The position numbers and the translations under genes were made by a program. This document shows positions 1 through 6,626 of a stretch of DNA of 31,331 nucleotides, one piece after another; the first letter of the stretch is position 1; every line of letters begins with the position of its first letter. Under the pieces are notes generated by a model, which saw only the letters and a list, made by a program, of their open reading frames with translations, was not told the origin of the DNA and did not search any database. Source of the stretch: CAZRIE01 sp964600075 (GTDB lineage: Bacteria > Bacteroidota > Bacteroidia > Flavobacteriales > Flavobacteriaceae). Where the stretch lies: NCBI GenBank assembly GCA_964600075.1, contig CAZRIE010000045.1, positions 1 to 31,331 of the forward strand, written 5' to 3'.

Positions 1-228
1 ATCATTTAAGATAACGCCATTTTGGAGTTCAACGACTTAAAAGAGACCCTAAAAACACTAATTATAATTGAATTTTTAAACGCTTAAACGTAAAAAAAGG
101 TGGTCAAATGGATAATTTTAACATAAATATTGCTGAAATGAGGTTAAACCTATGAATTTTTACTAAGTAGTTTTGCTGAACTTTTACAGAACTTTGTCGG
201 TAATTATGAACCCTTAATCGAATCTGTT
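1..228. other. Non-coding leader upstream of the PD40 gene
   Basis: No convincing gene is seen; the stretch is AT-rich. It contains a match to the Bacteroidota -7 consensus TAnnTTTG (TAGTTTTG, 168-175), 53 bases before the ATG at 229, but no good TTG -33 partner at the usual spacing. The gene upstream lies outside the window. In related loci it is often a large surface adhesin, but nothing here shows that. Confidence 0.4.
168..175 (+). promoter_or_regulatory. Candidate -7 promoter element for the PD40-porP pair
   Basis: TAGTTTTG matches the Bacteroidota TAnnTTTG consensus exactly. It would place the transcription start about 50 bases before the ATG at 229. The -33 TTG is poor (GTTAAAC at 143-149), so this is a weak call. 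Confidence 0.3.
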
Positions 229-1488
229 ATGAAAAAGTCGCTAACCTACAACCTGCTTTTTGCCTGTGTTATTACTTGTTGCTGTAATTCAATTACTGCG
301 CAGTATTCAACGAACTCTAACTCTCCGAATATCCATCAAGTCAATAAAAAGATGGATAACTATCGGTTTCTGAAGAGGCAAGGATATAAGGATAAAGAAA
401 TCTTTGAAGATTTAGGCAACGCAAATTTTTTAAAAGAAAACTATGTAGCTGCATTGTTTTGGTATGAAAAATTGAAGGAAACCAATAAAGGAGCTTCGTT
501 GGGCACCAGCTATCAAAAGCGTTATGACTATGCATTGGAAAAGTCTGTTAAATCGACCTCATCGAAGGGTTCAAATGAGAAAGATTGGCTCGCACAAATC
601 GAATCGGATTACAAAGTAAAGAAGGAACCTTTGCAAAACCTATTGGATAGGCCCCTCGCAGAAAGATATAGGGAGCTAGACTTTCAACGCAAAGATGGAA
701 AATTCATAGTTGATGATCAATCCATGGCTGAAAATAGTCTTAAAGCTTTGATTGGTGAGACCAATGACCAAAATGAGTATTCTTCCCCAGCGGCAGTTAC
801 TCCTGACGGTAGCACAGCATATTTTAGTAAAACGGTCTACGAAAAACCGTTATATGGTCTTTTTTCGAAAAAGGAGTTGGCACATAAAATTTATAGAGCC
901 GACAAAGTAGAAGGCGAGTGGAAGAATGTTAAAGAAGTTGCCGTATCTCCCAAGCATTCCTCTTCAAAACACCCTGCAATCTCGGCAGATGGAAAGCGTT
1001 TGTTTTTTGCTTCCAATATGCCCGGTACTTTTGGTGAGTACGATATATATGTATCCAACATACAAAAAGACGGTACTTTGGGCATCGCTAAAAATCTTGG
1101 AAGAAAGGTTAATACGAAGAAGAACGACCTTTATCCCAATGTGGTTGGCACAAATACTTTGTTTTTTGCTTCCGAAGGGCGCGATGGCCATGGCGGGCTT
1201 GATGTATATATGACCCAAGTTGGTCAGAGAAAGGTTGATTTGGCCGTAAATCTAGGAAACCCCATCAATAGCGGAGAAGATGACTTCGCAATTTCCTTTA
1301 CGACAGAAAACGGTAAAGGATATGTAATGTCGAACCGTGGAAATAATAAAAACTCGGTTCAACGAGTTGCTTTCTCATATACCGAGAAGAAGAATATATC
1401 TGAGGAAAAAAGTGAATATAATTTATTGGAAGCTTTTAATCCTGACTCTAAAATTCGGTACACCACTTCTATTTTTGAAGACGAATGA
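229..1488 (+). CDS. Exported TPR/PD40 beta-propeller protein, T9SS/gliding-associated, without OmpA domain
   Basis: The 419-residue protein has an N-terminal export signal (about residues 1-24, ending ITA|Q). A lipobox-like LFAC at 10-13 is an alternative reading. A TPR-like helical stretch lies at about 45-105 (ANFLKENYVAALFWYEKL). A PD40/WD40-like propeller lies at about 185-385, with repeated SADGKRLFFASN, GEYDIYVSN and GLDVYM motifs. Family knowledge: in PorE-type proteins of the type IX secretion system, TPR and PD40 modules precede an OmpA-like peptidoglycan-binding domain. Here the protein stops after the propeller with a short tail, and no OmpA motif is visible. The next gene, 168 bases downstream on the same strand, encodes a PorP/SprF-like protein, and such pairs are usually functional partners at the outer membrane. 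The exact function is inferred. Confidence 0.8.
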   Translation: MKKSLTYNLLFACVITCCCNSITAQYSTNSNSPNIHQVNKKMDNYRFLKRQGYKDKEIFEDLGNANFLKENYVAALFWYEKLKETNKGASLGTSYQKRYDYALEKSVKSTSSKGSNEKDWLAQIESDYKVKKEPLQNLLDRPLAERYRELDFQRKDGKFIVDDQSMAENSLKALIGETNDQNEYSSPAAVTPDGSTAYFSKTVYEKPLYGLFSKKELAHKIYRADKVEGEWKNVKEVAVSPKHSSSKHPAISADGKRLFFASNMPGTFGEYDIYVSNIQKDGTLGIAKNLGRKVNTKKNDLYPNVVGTNTLFFASEGRDGHGGLDVYMTQVGQRKVDLAVNLGNPINSGEDDFAISFTTENGKGYVMSNRGNNKNSVQRVAFSYTEKKNISEEKSEYNLLEAFNPDSKIRYTTSIFEDE

Positions 1489-1505
1489 TACCAATCGGAT
1501 AAATA

Positions 1506-1538
1506 CGTAGGCCGTTCGATTACCGTCTTCGACCTACG
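1506..1538. repeat. Short inverted repeat between PD40 and porP-like genes
   Basis: CGTAGG (1506-1511) and CCTACG (1533-1538) can pair around a 21-base loop. There is no following T-run, so it is not a clear terminator. It may be a leader or processing structure in the pair's transcript. Confidence 0.3.
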
Positions 1539-1656
1539 CTCCGAGTAATATTCTTAATTGATGTCCATTTTGAAACTGGGTCTTATCCCAATCGAGTCAT
1601 GATGCTTTAATTAAAAATAAGGATTACCCATAAGTTAACCCCCAATTTGCACTACC

Positions 1657-3582
1657 ATGAGTAACAAAAGAAATAATATCAACAGCATAGGCATACTACT
1701 TCTTCTTTGTACCATATTCGGCGCACAACTTAGTTATGGCCAAGAAGCGACCACAGAGATCAATTCAAATAGCACGTATCACAATCAACTGTTTTTCAAT
1801 AGATTTCTGATTAACCCAACATTTTCATTGGTGCGCGAAACAAAGTCATATATAAACGTTCTTCATAGAAATCAGTATGCAACTTTCGAAGACAATGACC
1901 AGAACTATTTTCTTGGTTTCAGTAACCGGTTGAACGACCATACGGCTTTGGGAATTAGCGTATATAGCCAATGGTCTGGAGTAGTTCAGGAATTTGGTTT
2001 TAATGCTAATTACGCAACTTCGGTGAAGTTGGGCGATAAAAGCAAATTGACCTTTGGTACGAACCTAACATATTATACTGAAGGCCTTGATCAGAACCGT
2101 GTCATAGCCGCTGAAAACGATACTAAGATTCTTGAGTCGAAAAAAGAAAATAAAGTTGCCATTCAACCAGGTGTCACCCTCTCAACGGGTCGATTCGATT
2201 TCGGACTGTATGCTACTGATTTATTCAAATACAACCAGACAACAAATAGTTTTCTGACTAATTTAAGCACGAAAAGCGTTAAGGCGTCAGTGCAATACAC
2301 ACACAGTTTTCTTGCGAATAGAGGGCTTTTTGCCAATGCGAGATTAATGCCTATGTTGCAAGTAGGCCAAGATCAAAATGGTAGTTTAGATTATGTAGGC
2401 TCTATAGTATTAGACCTTCCTGAATACGGTTGGCTGCAGACTAATTTTGATGATGACTACGGTCTTTCTTTAGGGCTTGGTTTCAATCTTAGCAAGAAAA
2501 TGTCATTGGGGTATCTTTTAGAAAAAGATTTATTACAAGACGATGCCGATTTAGGGTGGAACCATGAAGTTTCGCTTGCCTATACCTTCGATACGCATGG
2601 TACTGGTCCGAGTGGCTATGTAGATAGCTCGAATGATGCTAAAATCGATCGTATCGTAAGAAATTATGAAGAACAGATTCTAAGGTTGACAGCGGAGAAC
2701 GAAAAGGCTAACGCGGTCGATAAAAATACGAGTAAGGTTGAGCAAGAAGATCAGTTCGAAATCAAGGAGGATGTTAACGCAATGGCTTATGAAAACCGTT
2801 TGATTTTAGATGAATTGATTCTAAGGCAAGATTCTATTGATAATGCACGAACTGCGGCATTCGAGGAGAGGCTTGAATCATTGGTAGATGTCCTTCGAAA
2901 TGAGATAAAAGAAAATATGAATTCTGAATCTGAAGATTCTAGACCTGCTATGAATACCGCTTTGGCTGTAACCGAAGAAATTCCAACAATTTTAAACAAC
3001 CAACCAAAGACTGTTGGTATTGAAAAAACTGCTACTGAGTTACCTGAAAGCAATAATTTGGCGGTAACCAAATCTGAAATTAGTTCTTTAGAAGAGACCG
3101 GTGATCTTGTAGCTGAAAACGAAATTCACGAATCGGTTGATGCCTTTTTCAATTCTGGAGCTATTTCCGAGGCACCGAAAAAAGTTGAATTGATGTTCAC
3201 TGACAGCGAGACTATGCCCATTGTAACTAAAAGGAATAATACCGCTGCAATTAAAGATTATGTAAAGCTTCCCATCAAAAGAATGAATCAAGCGGATATT
3301 GTCGGGGTTAAATCTGGCTTCTATTTAATAGCGAATGTGTTTAAAACTAAAAAGTATTTAAATGCTTTTATGGAAAACTTAAAACAACAGGGCTTGAATC
3401 CAAGACAGTTTTATAACAAAGAAAATGGACTTAATTATGTTTACCTGGCCGATTATAATTTTAAGGAGGAAGCAGAAATGGCGTATGTTTCAAACCTTAA
3501 TGGAAAGTATAATGATGAAAAATGGATAATGCAAATAGATGATCATTCGGCAATTGTTGACAATATGCACGAAAATCAATAG
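1657..3582 (+). CDS. PorP/SprF-family T9SS outer-membrane protein with coiled coil and C-terminal SPOR-like domain
   Basis: The 641-residue protein has a signal peptide at about 1-29 (cleavage near SYGQ). The PorP/SprF beta-barrel spans about 35-310 and starts with the hallmark NQLFFNRFLINPTFS; alternating aromatic strands such as LGISVYSQWSGV follow. Next come a charged, partly coiled-coil linker (about 325-430), a low-complexity acidic stretch, and a SPOR-like domain at about 552-628. The last shows the beta-alpha-beta-beta-alpha-beta pattern, with GFYLIANVF, AFMENLKQQGLN and NYVYLADYNFKEEAEMA. Known of the families: PorP/SprF proteins are outer-membrane components that anchor T9SS substrates or assist their surface localisation, and SPOR domains bind denuded peptidoglycan. 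Typical PorP proteins are about 300 residues and end at the barrel, so the tail doubles the length. The barrel call is firm; the SPOR call is by pattern only. Confidence 0.85.
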   Translation: MSNKRNNINSIGILLLLCTIFGAQLSYGQEATTEINSNSTYHNQLFFNRFLINPTFSLVRETKSYINVLHRNQYATFEDNDQNYFLGFSNRLNDHTALGISVYSQWSGVVQEFGFNANYATSVKLGDKSKLTFGTNLTYYTEGLDQNRVIAAENDTKILESKKENKVAIQPGVTLSTGRFDFGLYATDLFKYNQTTNSFLTNLSTKSVKASVQYTHSFLANRGLFANARLMPMLQVGQDQNGSLDYVGSIVLDLPEYGWLQTNFDDDYGLSLGLGFNLSKKMSLGYLLEKDLLQDDADLGWNHEVSLAYTFDTHGTGPSGYVDSSNDAKIDRIVRNYEEQILRLTAENEKANAVDKNTSKVEQEDQFEIKEDVNAMAYENRLILDELILRQDSIDNARTAAFEERLESLVDVLRNEIKENMNSESEDSRPAMNTALAVTEEIPTILNNQPKTVGIEKTATELPESNNLAVTKSEISSLEETGDLVAENEIHESVDAFFNSGAISEAPKKVELMFTDSETMPIVTKRNNTAAIKDYVKLPIKRMNQADIVGVKSGFYLIANVFKTKKYLNAFMENLKQQGLNPRQFYNKENGLNYVYLADYNFKEEAEMAYVSNLNGKYNDEKWIMQIDDHSAIVDNMHENQ

Positions 3583-3635
3583 ATATTAACTTATGGTTAG
3601 TGGGACCTGATTTTTTTTGGTAGAAAAATTAGGCA

Positions 3636-3663
3636 AAAACAGCGGGGGAGGCTCCGCTGTTTT
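3636..3663 (+). terminator. Rho-independent terminator after the porP-like gene
   Basis: AAAACAGCGG (3636-3645) pairs with CCGCTGTTTT (3654-3663) around an 8-base loop. The stem is GC-rich at its top and runs into TTTTATTTGTTT. It sits 54 bases after the stop codon, as expected for the end of the PD40-porP transcript. Confidence 0.8.
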
Positions 3664-3763
3664 ATTTGTTTAAATTATAACGTTTTGATATTTAAAGATG
3701 GTGGTATGACGTGCCATTTCTAAATTCTGAATACTGAAAAGGGATAATTAGGATATACTAAAA

Positions 3764-3789
3764 CCCCGACGAACTGCATAAATACGGGG
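3764..3789. repeat. CCCCG/CGGGG inverted repeat, possible second terminator
   Basis: CCCCG (3764-3768) and CGGGG (3785-3789) are separated by 16 bases. On the plus strand CCTTTCTTTG follows; on the minus strand TTTTAG follows. It could be a weak terminator on either strand. Confidence 0.35.
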
Positions 3790-3817
3790 CCTTTCTTTGC
3801 ATTTGAACGAAAATACC

Positions 3818-3851
3818 TACTGAAGAGATAGGCGTATCCGAAATTTCAGTA
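3818..3851. repeat. TACTGAA/TTCAGTA inverted repeat
   Basis: TACTGAA (3818-3824) and TTCAGTA (3845-3851) form a perfect 7-base inverted repeat with 20 bases between. It lies just upstream of the tiny ORF at 3908 and could be an operator or a hairpin. Confidence 0.35.
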
Positions 3852-3907
3852 AGTTTGAGAACCATAAAGAAATAAAGCCTATTTATTAACCCCAAATCCC
3901 ATTTGCC

Positions 3908-4000
3908 ATGATTTACTACCTACAAGATTACCGCAAAAAAAGCACTCGAAAAATACCTGAGAAGAGTGCAGAACCTCAAAACTTCCAAGAGGTGTTTTAG
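3908..4000 (+). CDS. Possible 30-residue small ORF or leader peptide
   Basis: ATG at 3908 opens 30 codons to TAG at 3998-4000. The predicted peptide is basic at first (MIYYLQDYRKKSTRK) and has no recognised domain. It is listed because the bases before it (TTAACCCCAAATCCCATTTGCC) resemble the lead-in of the porP-like gene (TTAACCCCCAATTTGCACTACC), and because a strong hairpin (4003-4027) starts three bases after its stop. It may be a leader peptide, the 5' end of a decayed gene, or chance. Confidence 0.3.
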   Translation: MIYYLQDYRKKSTRKIPEKSAEPQNFQEVF

Positions 4001-4002
4001 CG

Positions 4003-4027
4003 ATGTAAAATCGCTTTGGTTTTACAT
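4003..4027. repeat. 8-bp stem-loop directly after the small ORF
   Basis: ATGTAAAA (4003-4010) pairs perfectly with TTTTACAT (4020-4027) around a 9-base loop. An alternative small hairpin, GCGAT/ATCGC, overlaps its left arm. Two mutually exclusive pairings right behind a tiny ORF resemble attenuator architecture, but no T-run follows. Confidence 0.4.
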
Positions 4028-4106
4028 ACTTACCTATAGTATGGAAATCACCAAATTTCTAAAGTGTAAAAAATACTATCGGTTCCGGTTTCTTTTCGAT
4101 GCCTGA

Positions 4107-4123
4107 CAAGGTTGTGCCTTGTT
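4107..4123. repeat. ACAAGG/CCTTGT hairpin
   Basis: ACAAGG and CCTTGT pair around the 5-base loop TTGTG. The hairpin is bracketed by TATCG (about 4078) and CGATA (about 4133), which could close an outer stem around it. Confidence 0.35.
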
Positions 4124-4159
4124 CTAGTTTTCGATAAGAGTTTGTGTTCAGATAGGGTG

Positions 4160-4187
4160 GCCTCAAAATTGATTTTATCACTGAGGC
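4160..4187. repeat. GCCTCA/TGAGGC inverted repeat
   Basis: GCCTCA (4160-4165) and TGAGGC (4182-4187) pair perfectly across 16 bases. It is one of several stems in the region before the response-regulator gene. Confidence 0.35.
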
Positions 4188-4211
4188 AGTGCCTACTTAC
4201 GCTTAATTTTA

Positions 4212-4238
4212 AGATAATCGCTCATCAAGCGGTTATCT
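4212..4238. repeat. 11-bp hairpin upstream of the response-regulator gene
   Basis: AGATAATCGCT (4212-4222) pairs with AGCGGTTATCT (4228-4238) around the 5-base loop CATCA, with one G-U pair. No T-run follows, so it is more likely a leader structure or an operator than a terminator. It lies about 87 bases before the ATG at 4325. Confidence 0.5.
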
Positions 4239-4324
4239 GTTAATTGAATTTATCCCAAATATAACCTAGATAGATCCTTGTATTTCAATTAAATGCATAG
4301 GAATATCGTCAAATCCCCACTACC

Positions 4325-4966
4325 ATGAATCCTAATATTTCAAAAATCATTGTGATAGACAATGACCTGACATTTCACGACAAGTATCAGCGGTATTTTG
4401 AATCGTATTTAGACTATTCGCTTAATGGTATCCATATTTCAATTTCAGAGGCCCTAGCCGAATACGATTATTTACGACCGGACATTATTTTTTCTGAAGT
4501 TGCTTTAACCCATGAATGTGGCATTGAAGGAATTCGGCGCTTTAGAAAAAAGGATCCGAACGTAAAAATTATTATGCTAAGTGCACATAGCGATATTGAA
4601 TTGGTCAAAAAGGCATTTAATAATGGAGCCAATGGATACCTTTCCAAACCGGTAACAGAAAGGACCCTTTACAATGCATTGGATTCAATTATGAGCGAAG
4701 GCGCTACAATGAGCAATGATATTGTCAGCAAGATCATTTCAAAATTCCAGCGAAAATCGTATGATTTTTTCTCCGAAAGAGAAAATCAAGTTGTCGAGTA
4801 TCTAAGTCAGGGTGCCACGTATAAAACTATCGCTGAAAAATTGTTCGTAACGGCAAGTGCCATCAACTTTCATGTACAGAATATATACCTTAAGCTCGAT
4901 GTAAATTCAAAATCAGATGCCCTAAGAAAGCTGCAAGAATTGGAATACTCAGAGGCCATAGCGTAA
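4325..4966 (+). CDS. LuxR/NarL-type response regulator with Glu at the phospho-acceptor position
   Basis: The 213-residue protein has a receiver domain (about 6-122) and a LuxR-type helix-turn-helix (about 148-206, FSERENQVVEYLSQGATYKT and IAEKLFVTASAINFHVQNIY). Acidic-pocket residues D12/D14, the conserved Ser86 and Lys108 (GYLSKP) are in place. Aligning PDIIFSEVAL with the usual PDLILLDLNMP puts Glu58 where the phosphorylated Asp belongs, and Thr62 where the loop Pro is usual. Family knowledge: Glu at this site can mimic phosphorylation or mark a receiver that works without a kinase. No histidine kinase is in the window. The gene follows the long structured intergenic region, and a strong terminator follows it. 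It may regulate the upstream surface-protein pair, but that is inference. Confidence 0.9.
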   Translation: MNPNISKIIVIDNDLTFHDKYQRYFESYLDYSLNGIHISISEALAEYDYLRPDIIFSEVALTHECGIEGIRRFRKKDPNVKIIMLSAHSDIELVKKAFNNGANGYLSKPVTERTLYNALDSIMSEGATMSNDIVSKIISKFQRKSYDFFSERENQVVEYLSQGATYKTIAEKLFVTASAINFHVQNIYLKLDVNSKSDALRKLQELEYSEAIA

Positions 4967-4978
4967 GTAAATTACTTA
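4964..4978. repeat. Perfect 15-nt palindrome spanning the response-regulator stop codon
   Basis: TAAGTAA-A-TTACTTA is perfectly symmetric and includes the stop codon TAA at 4964-4966. It could be an operator or just a weak hairpin at the transcript end. Confidence 0.3.
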
Positions 4979-5026
4979 AGATTCGATTTGTTCGGGTTTC
5001 ATTCAGTGAATCCCTTTTCTGTGCCG

Positions 5027-5058
5027 AAAAAGCTTTACGTTTAACGTAAAGCTTTTTT
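5027..5058. terminator. Strong, probably bidirectional intrinsic terminator
   Basis: AAAAGCTTTACG pairs with CGTAAAGCTTTT around a small TTTAA loop. The stem is flanked by A's on the left and T's on the right, as in bidirectional terminators. It separates the response-regulator gene from the TSUP gene. Confidence 0.85.
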
Positions 5059-5092
5059 ACTTTTCAAGGTGTCAAGTATGACTTTTTGAAGC

Positions 5093-5100
5093 TACTTTTG
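5093..5100 (+). promoter_or_regulatory. -7 element (TACTTTTG) four bases before the TSUP start codon
   Basis: It is an exact match to TAnnTTTG and ends four bases before the ATG at 5105. The predicted transcription start falls on or next to the ATG, implying a leaderless or nearly leaderless mRNA. No clear TTG at -33 is seen. Confidence 0.45.
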
Positions 5101-5104
5101 CACC

Positions 5105-5860
5105 ATGAATGAATGGTACCAATACGTGTTGTTAGTAGGGGTAGGTTTTCTTGTAGGATTTATAAATACTGTTGCCGGGGGCGGTTCATTGCTCTCCCTT
5201 CCCGTATTGATATTTTTAGGCCTGCCTCCGAGCGTGGCTAATGGTACAAACCGAGTTGCAATAGTGATACAGACCGCATTGGCTACTGCTGGGTTCAAGA
5301 GCAAAGGTGTAACTACATTCCCTTTTAATATCTATTTGGGCATTTCCGCATTATTGGGTGCAATTATTGGTGCTTATATTGCTGTTGACATTAAAGGTGA
5401 AACCTTCAATCGAATATTGGCCATTATAATGATTGTAGTAGTTTTCATTATTATTTTTAAACCCAAAATCAAGATTGAAGAACTTGAAGAAAGGCTCACG
5501 GGTAAATACCTTTGGATAGGTATTATCGCTTTTTTCTTCTTCGGAATTTATGGTGGATTTATCAATGCAGGGCTAGGCTTTATAATTATCTTATTTTTGC
5601 ACTACATAAATCGAATGACTCTGGTTAGGGCAAACGCCACCAAAGTAGCTATTGTATGCATTTATACCCTTTCGGCATTGGCCGTATTTGTATTAAACGA
5701 CAAAGTAAATTGGAAAATAGGCCTGATATTGGCCGTAGGTAACGGATCAGGAGCTTGGTTGGCCAGCCGCGTATCAGTAAAAAGGGGCGACGGTTTCATA
5801 AAGACTTTTTTGGTTATTATGGTAGTGGCTATGTCGATAAAACTTTGGTTTTTTAATTAA
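5105..5860 (+). CDS. TSUP (TauE/SafE/DUF81) family membrane transporter
   Basis: The 251-residue, almost wholly hydrophobic protein is predicted to have about eight membrane segments. It shows the duplicated TSUP pattern: a first half with GFINTVAGGGSLLSLPVLIF and the conserved NGTNRVA, and a second half with GGFINAGLGF and RANATKVA. TSUP proteins move small sulfur-containing or organic anions such as sulfite, sulfoacetate or sulfonates across the inner membrane. The substrate cannot be read from sequence, and no sulfur-metabolism gene is adjacent. Length is normal for the family. A TAnnTTTG element lies just before the ATG and no other in-frame Met is near, which supports this start. The nitroreductase gene follows after 47 bases and may be co-transcribed. 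Confidence 0.9.
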   Translation: MNEWYQYVLLVGVGFLVGFINTVAGGGSLLSLPVLIFLGLPPSVANGTNRVAIVIQTALATAGFKSKGVTTFPFNIYLGISALLGAIIGAYIAVDIKGETFNRILAIIMIVVVFIIIFKPKIKIEELEERLTGKYLWIGIIAFFFFGIYGGFINAGLGFIIILFLHYINRMTLVRANATKVAIVCIYTLSALAVFVLNDKVNWKIGLILAVGNGSGAWLASRVSVKRGDGFIKTFLVIMVVAMSIKLWFFN

Positions 5861-5907
5861 GACCTTTTAATTGTCATTCGCGCAAAGTCGGAAATTTAAT
5901 AAGATAT

Positions 5908-6543
5908 ATGACAGACAGTATAAAAAATTTAGAATGGCGCTATGCCGTTAAAAAGTTTGATAGCGATAAATTACTTCCTGAAGAAAAGGTAGACGGCCTA
6001 AAACAGGCATTTAACCTTACAGCTACGTCGTATGGGCTACAGCCAATTACTTTGTTGGTTATCAAAAATAAAGTATTGCAACAGAAATTAGTACAGCATT
6101 CCTTTGGGCAACAGCAAGTTGCGCAAGCATCGCATGTACTTGTCATATGTATTCAAGATGCAATTGATAGCCAGTATATATATCGCTATTTTGATAAAAT
6201 AAAAAAGATTCGTGGTACAAGCGATGAAGTTTTAAATCCGTTCAAGGATGCACTGGTTGACGATTTTTCCAAAAAGGATGTCGCCGAAATCAAGAAATGG
6301 TCAATAAATCAAGCGTATCTGGCACTGGGAAATTTACTGACAATATGTGCTATGGAAAAAATAGATTCATGCCCAATGGAGGGTTTTGTGCCATCTGCAT
6401 ACGACGAAATTTTAGCATTGGGTAAAAGGGGGTTGGCATCGGTTTTAGTATTACCGGTGGGGTATAGGTCCGAAGACGATGTGTTTTCAGATTTCAAGAA
6501 AGTACGAAAGGATTTAGAAGATAGTGTAATCGAAATATTTTAA
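5908..6543 (+). CDS. Nitroreductase-family NAD(P)H-dependent FMN oxidoreductase
   Basis: The 211-residue length is typical of NfsB/YdjA-like nitroreductases. The N-terminal LEWRYAVKKFDSDK is the family opening, with the Arg-Lys pair that contacts FMN phosphate. ATSYGLQPITLLVI follows (about 38-51, second half of the FMN site), then the QAYLALGNLLTICAMEKIDSCPMEG stretch split across about 135-160 and a C-terminal FSDFKKVRKDL. Such enzymes are cytoplasmic homodimers that reduce quinones, nitroaromatics or flavins; the physiological substrate is unknown here. The gene lies between a TSUP transporter and a sugar aminotransferase, and neither suggests a pathway. Confidence 0.88.
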   Translation: MTDSIKNLEWRYAVKKFDSDKLLPEEKVDGLKQAFNLTATSYGLQPITLLVIKNKVLQQKLVQHSFGQQQVAQASHVLVICIQDAIDSQYIYRYFDKIKKIRGTSDEVLNPFKDALVDDFSKKDVAEIKKWSINQAYLALGNLLTICAMEKIDSCPMEGFVPSAYDEILALGKRGLASVLVLPVGYRSEDDVFSDFKKVRKDLEDSVIEIF

Positions 6544-6555
6544 CTGGTTTCAAGT

Positions 6556-6618
6556 GTCTCTAGTTTCATTGAGCTTTAGAGACCGGAGGTCGGAAATCAG
6601 AAACTAGAAACTAGAAAC
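6556..6618. repeat. Nested inverted and tandem repeats before the aminotransferase gene
   Basis: GTCTCTA (6556-6562) pairs with TAGAGAC (6577-6583). The overlapping TCTAGTTTC (6559-6567) is the exact reverse complement of GAAACTAGA (6600-6608). The unit GAAACTA repeats in tandem at 6600, 6607 and, partially, 6614. It may form alternative hairpins or be a decayed dispersed repeat. Only two and a half units are present, so it is not CRISPR. Confidence 0.55.
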
Positions 6619-6626
6619 AGAAGATA

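Larger units (their letters stand above)
3583..4324. other. 742-base intergenic region rich in inverted repeats
   Basis: No full-size gene is present. It holds one probable terminator (3636-3663), six further inverted repeats (3764-3789, 3818-3851, 4003-4027, 4107-4123, 4160-4187, 4212-4238) and a 30-codon ORF (3908-4000) with a C-rich lead-in like those of the neighbouring genes. A long structured 5' leader of the response-regulator gene, a small RNA, or remnants of a lost gene could all explain it. Confidence 0.5.

Noticed and set aside
229..1488. PD40 protein as a lipoprotein
   Set aside because: LFAC at 10-13 would leave a very short hydrophobic stretch, and VITC has Thr before Cys; an ordinary signal peptide ending ITA|Q fits better.
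4083..4135. Twelve-codon ATG frame within the hairpin region
   Set aside because: It is too short, has no start context like its neighbours and overlaps a hairpin; chance is sufficient.
6600..6618. GAAACTA tandem repeat as a CRISPR remnant
   Set aside because: The units are seven bases, contiguous and without spacers, and no cas gene is present.
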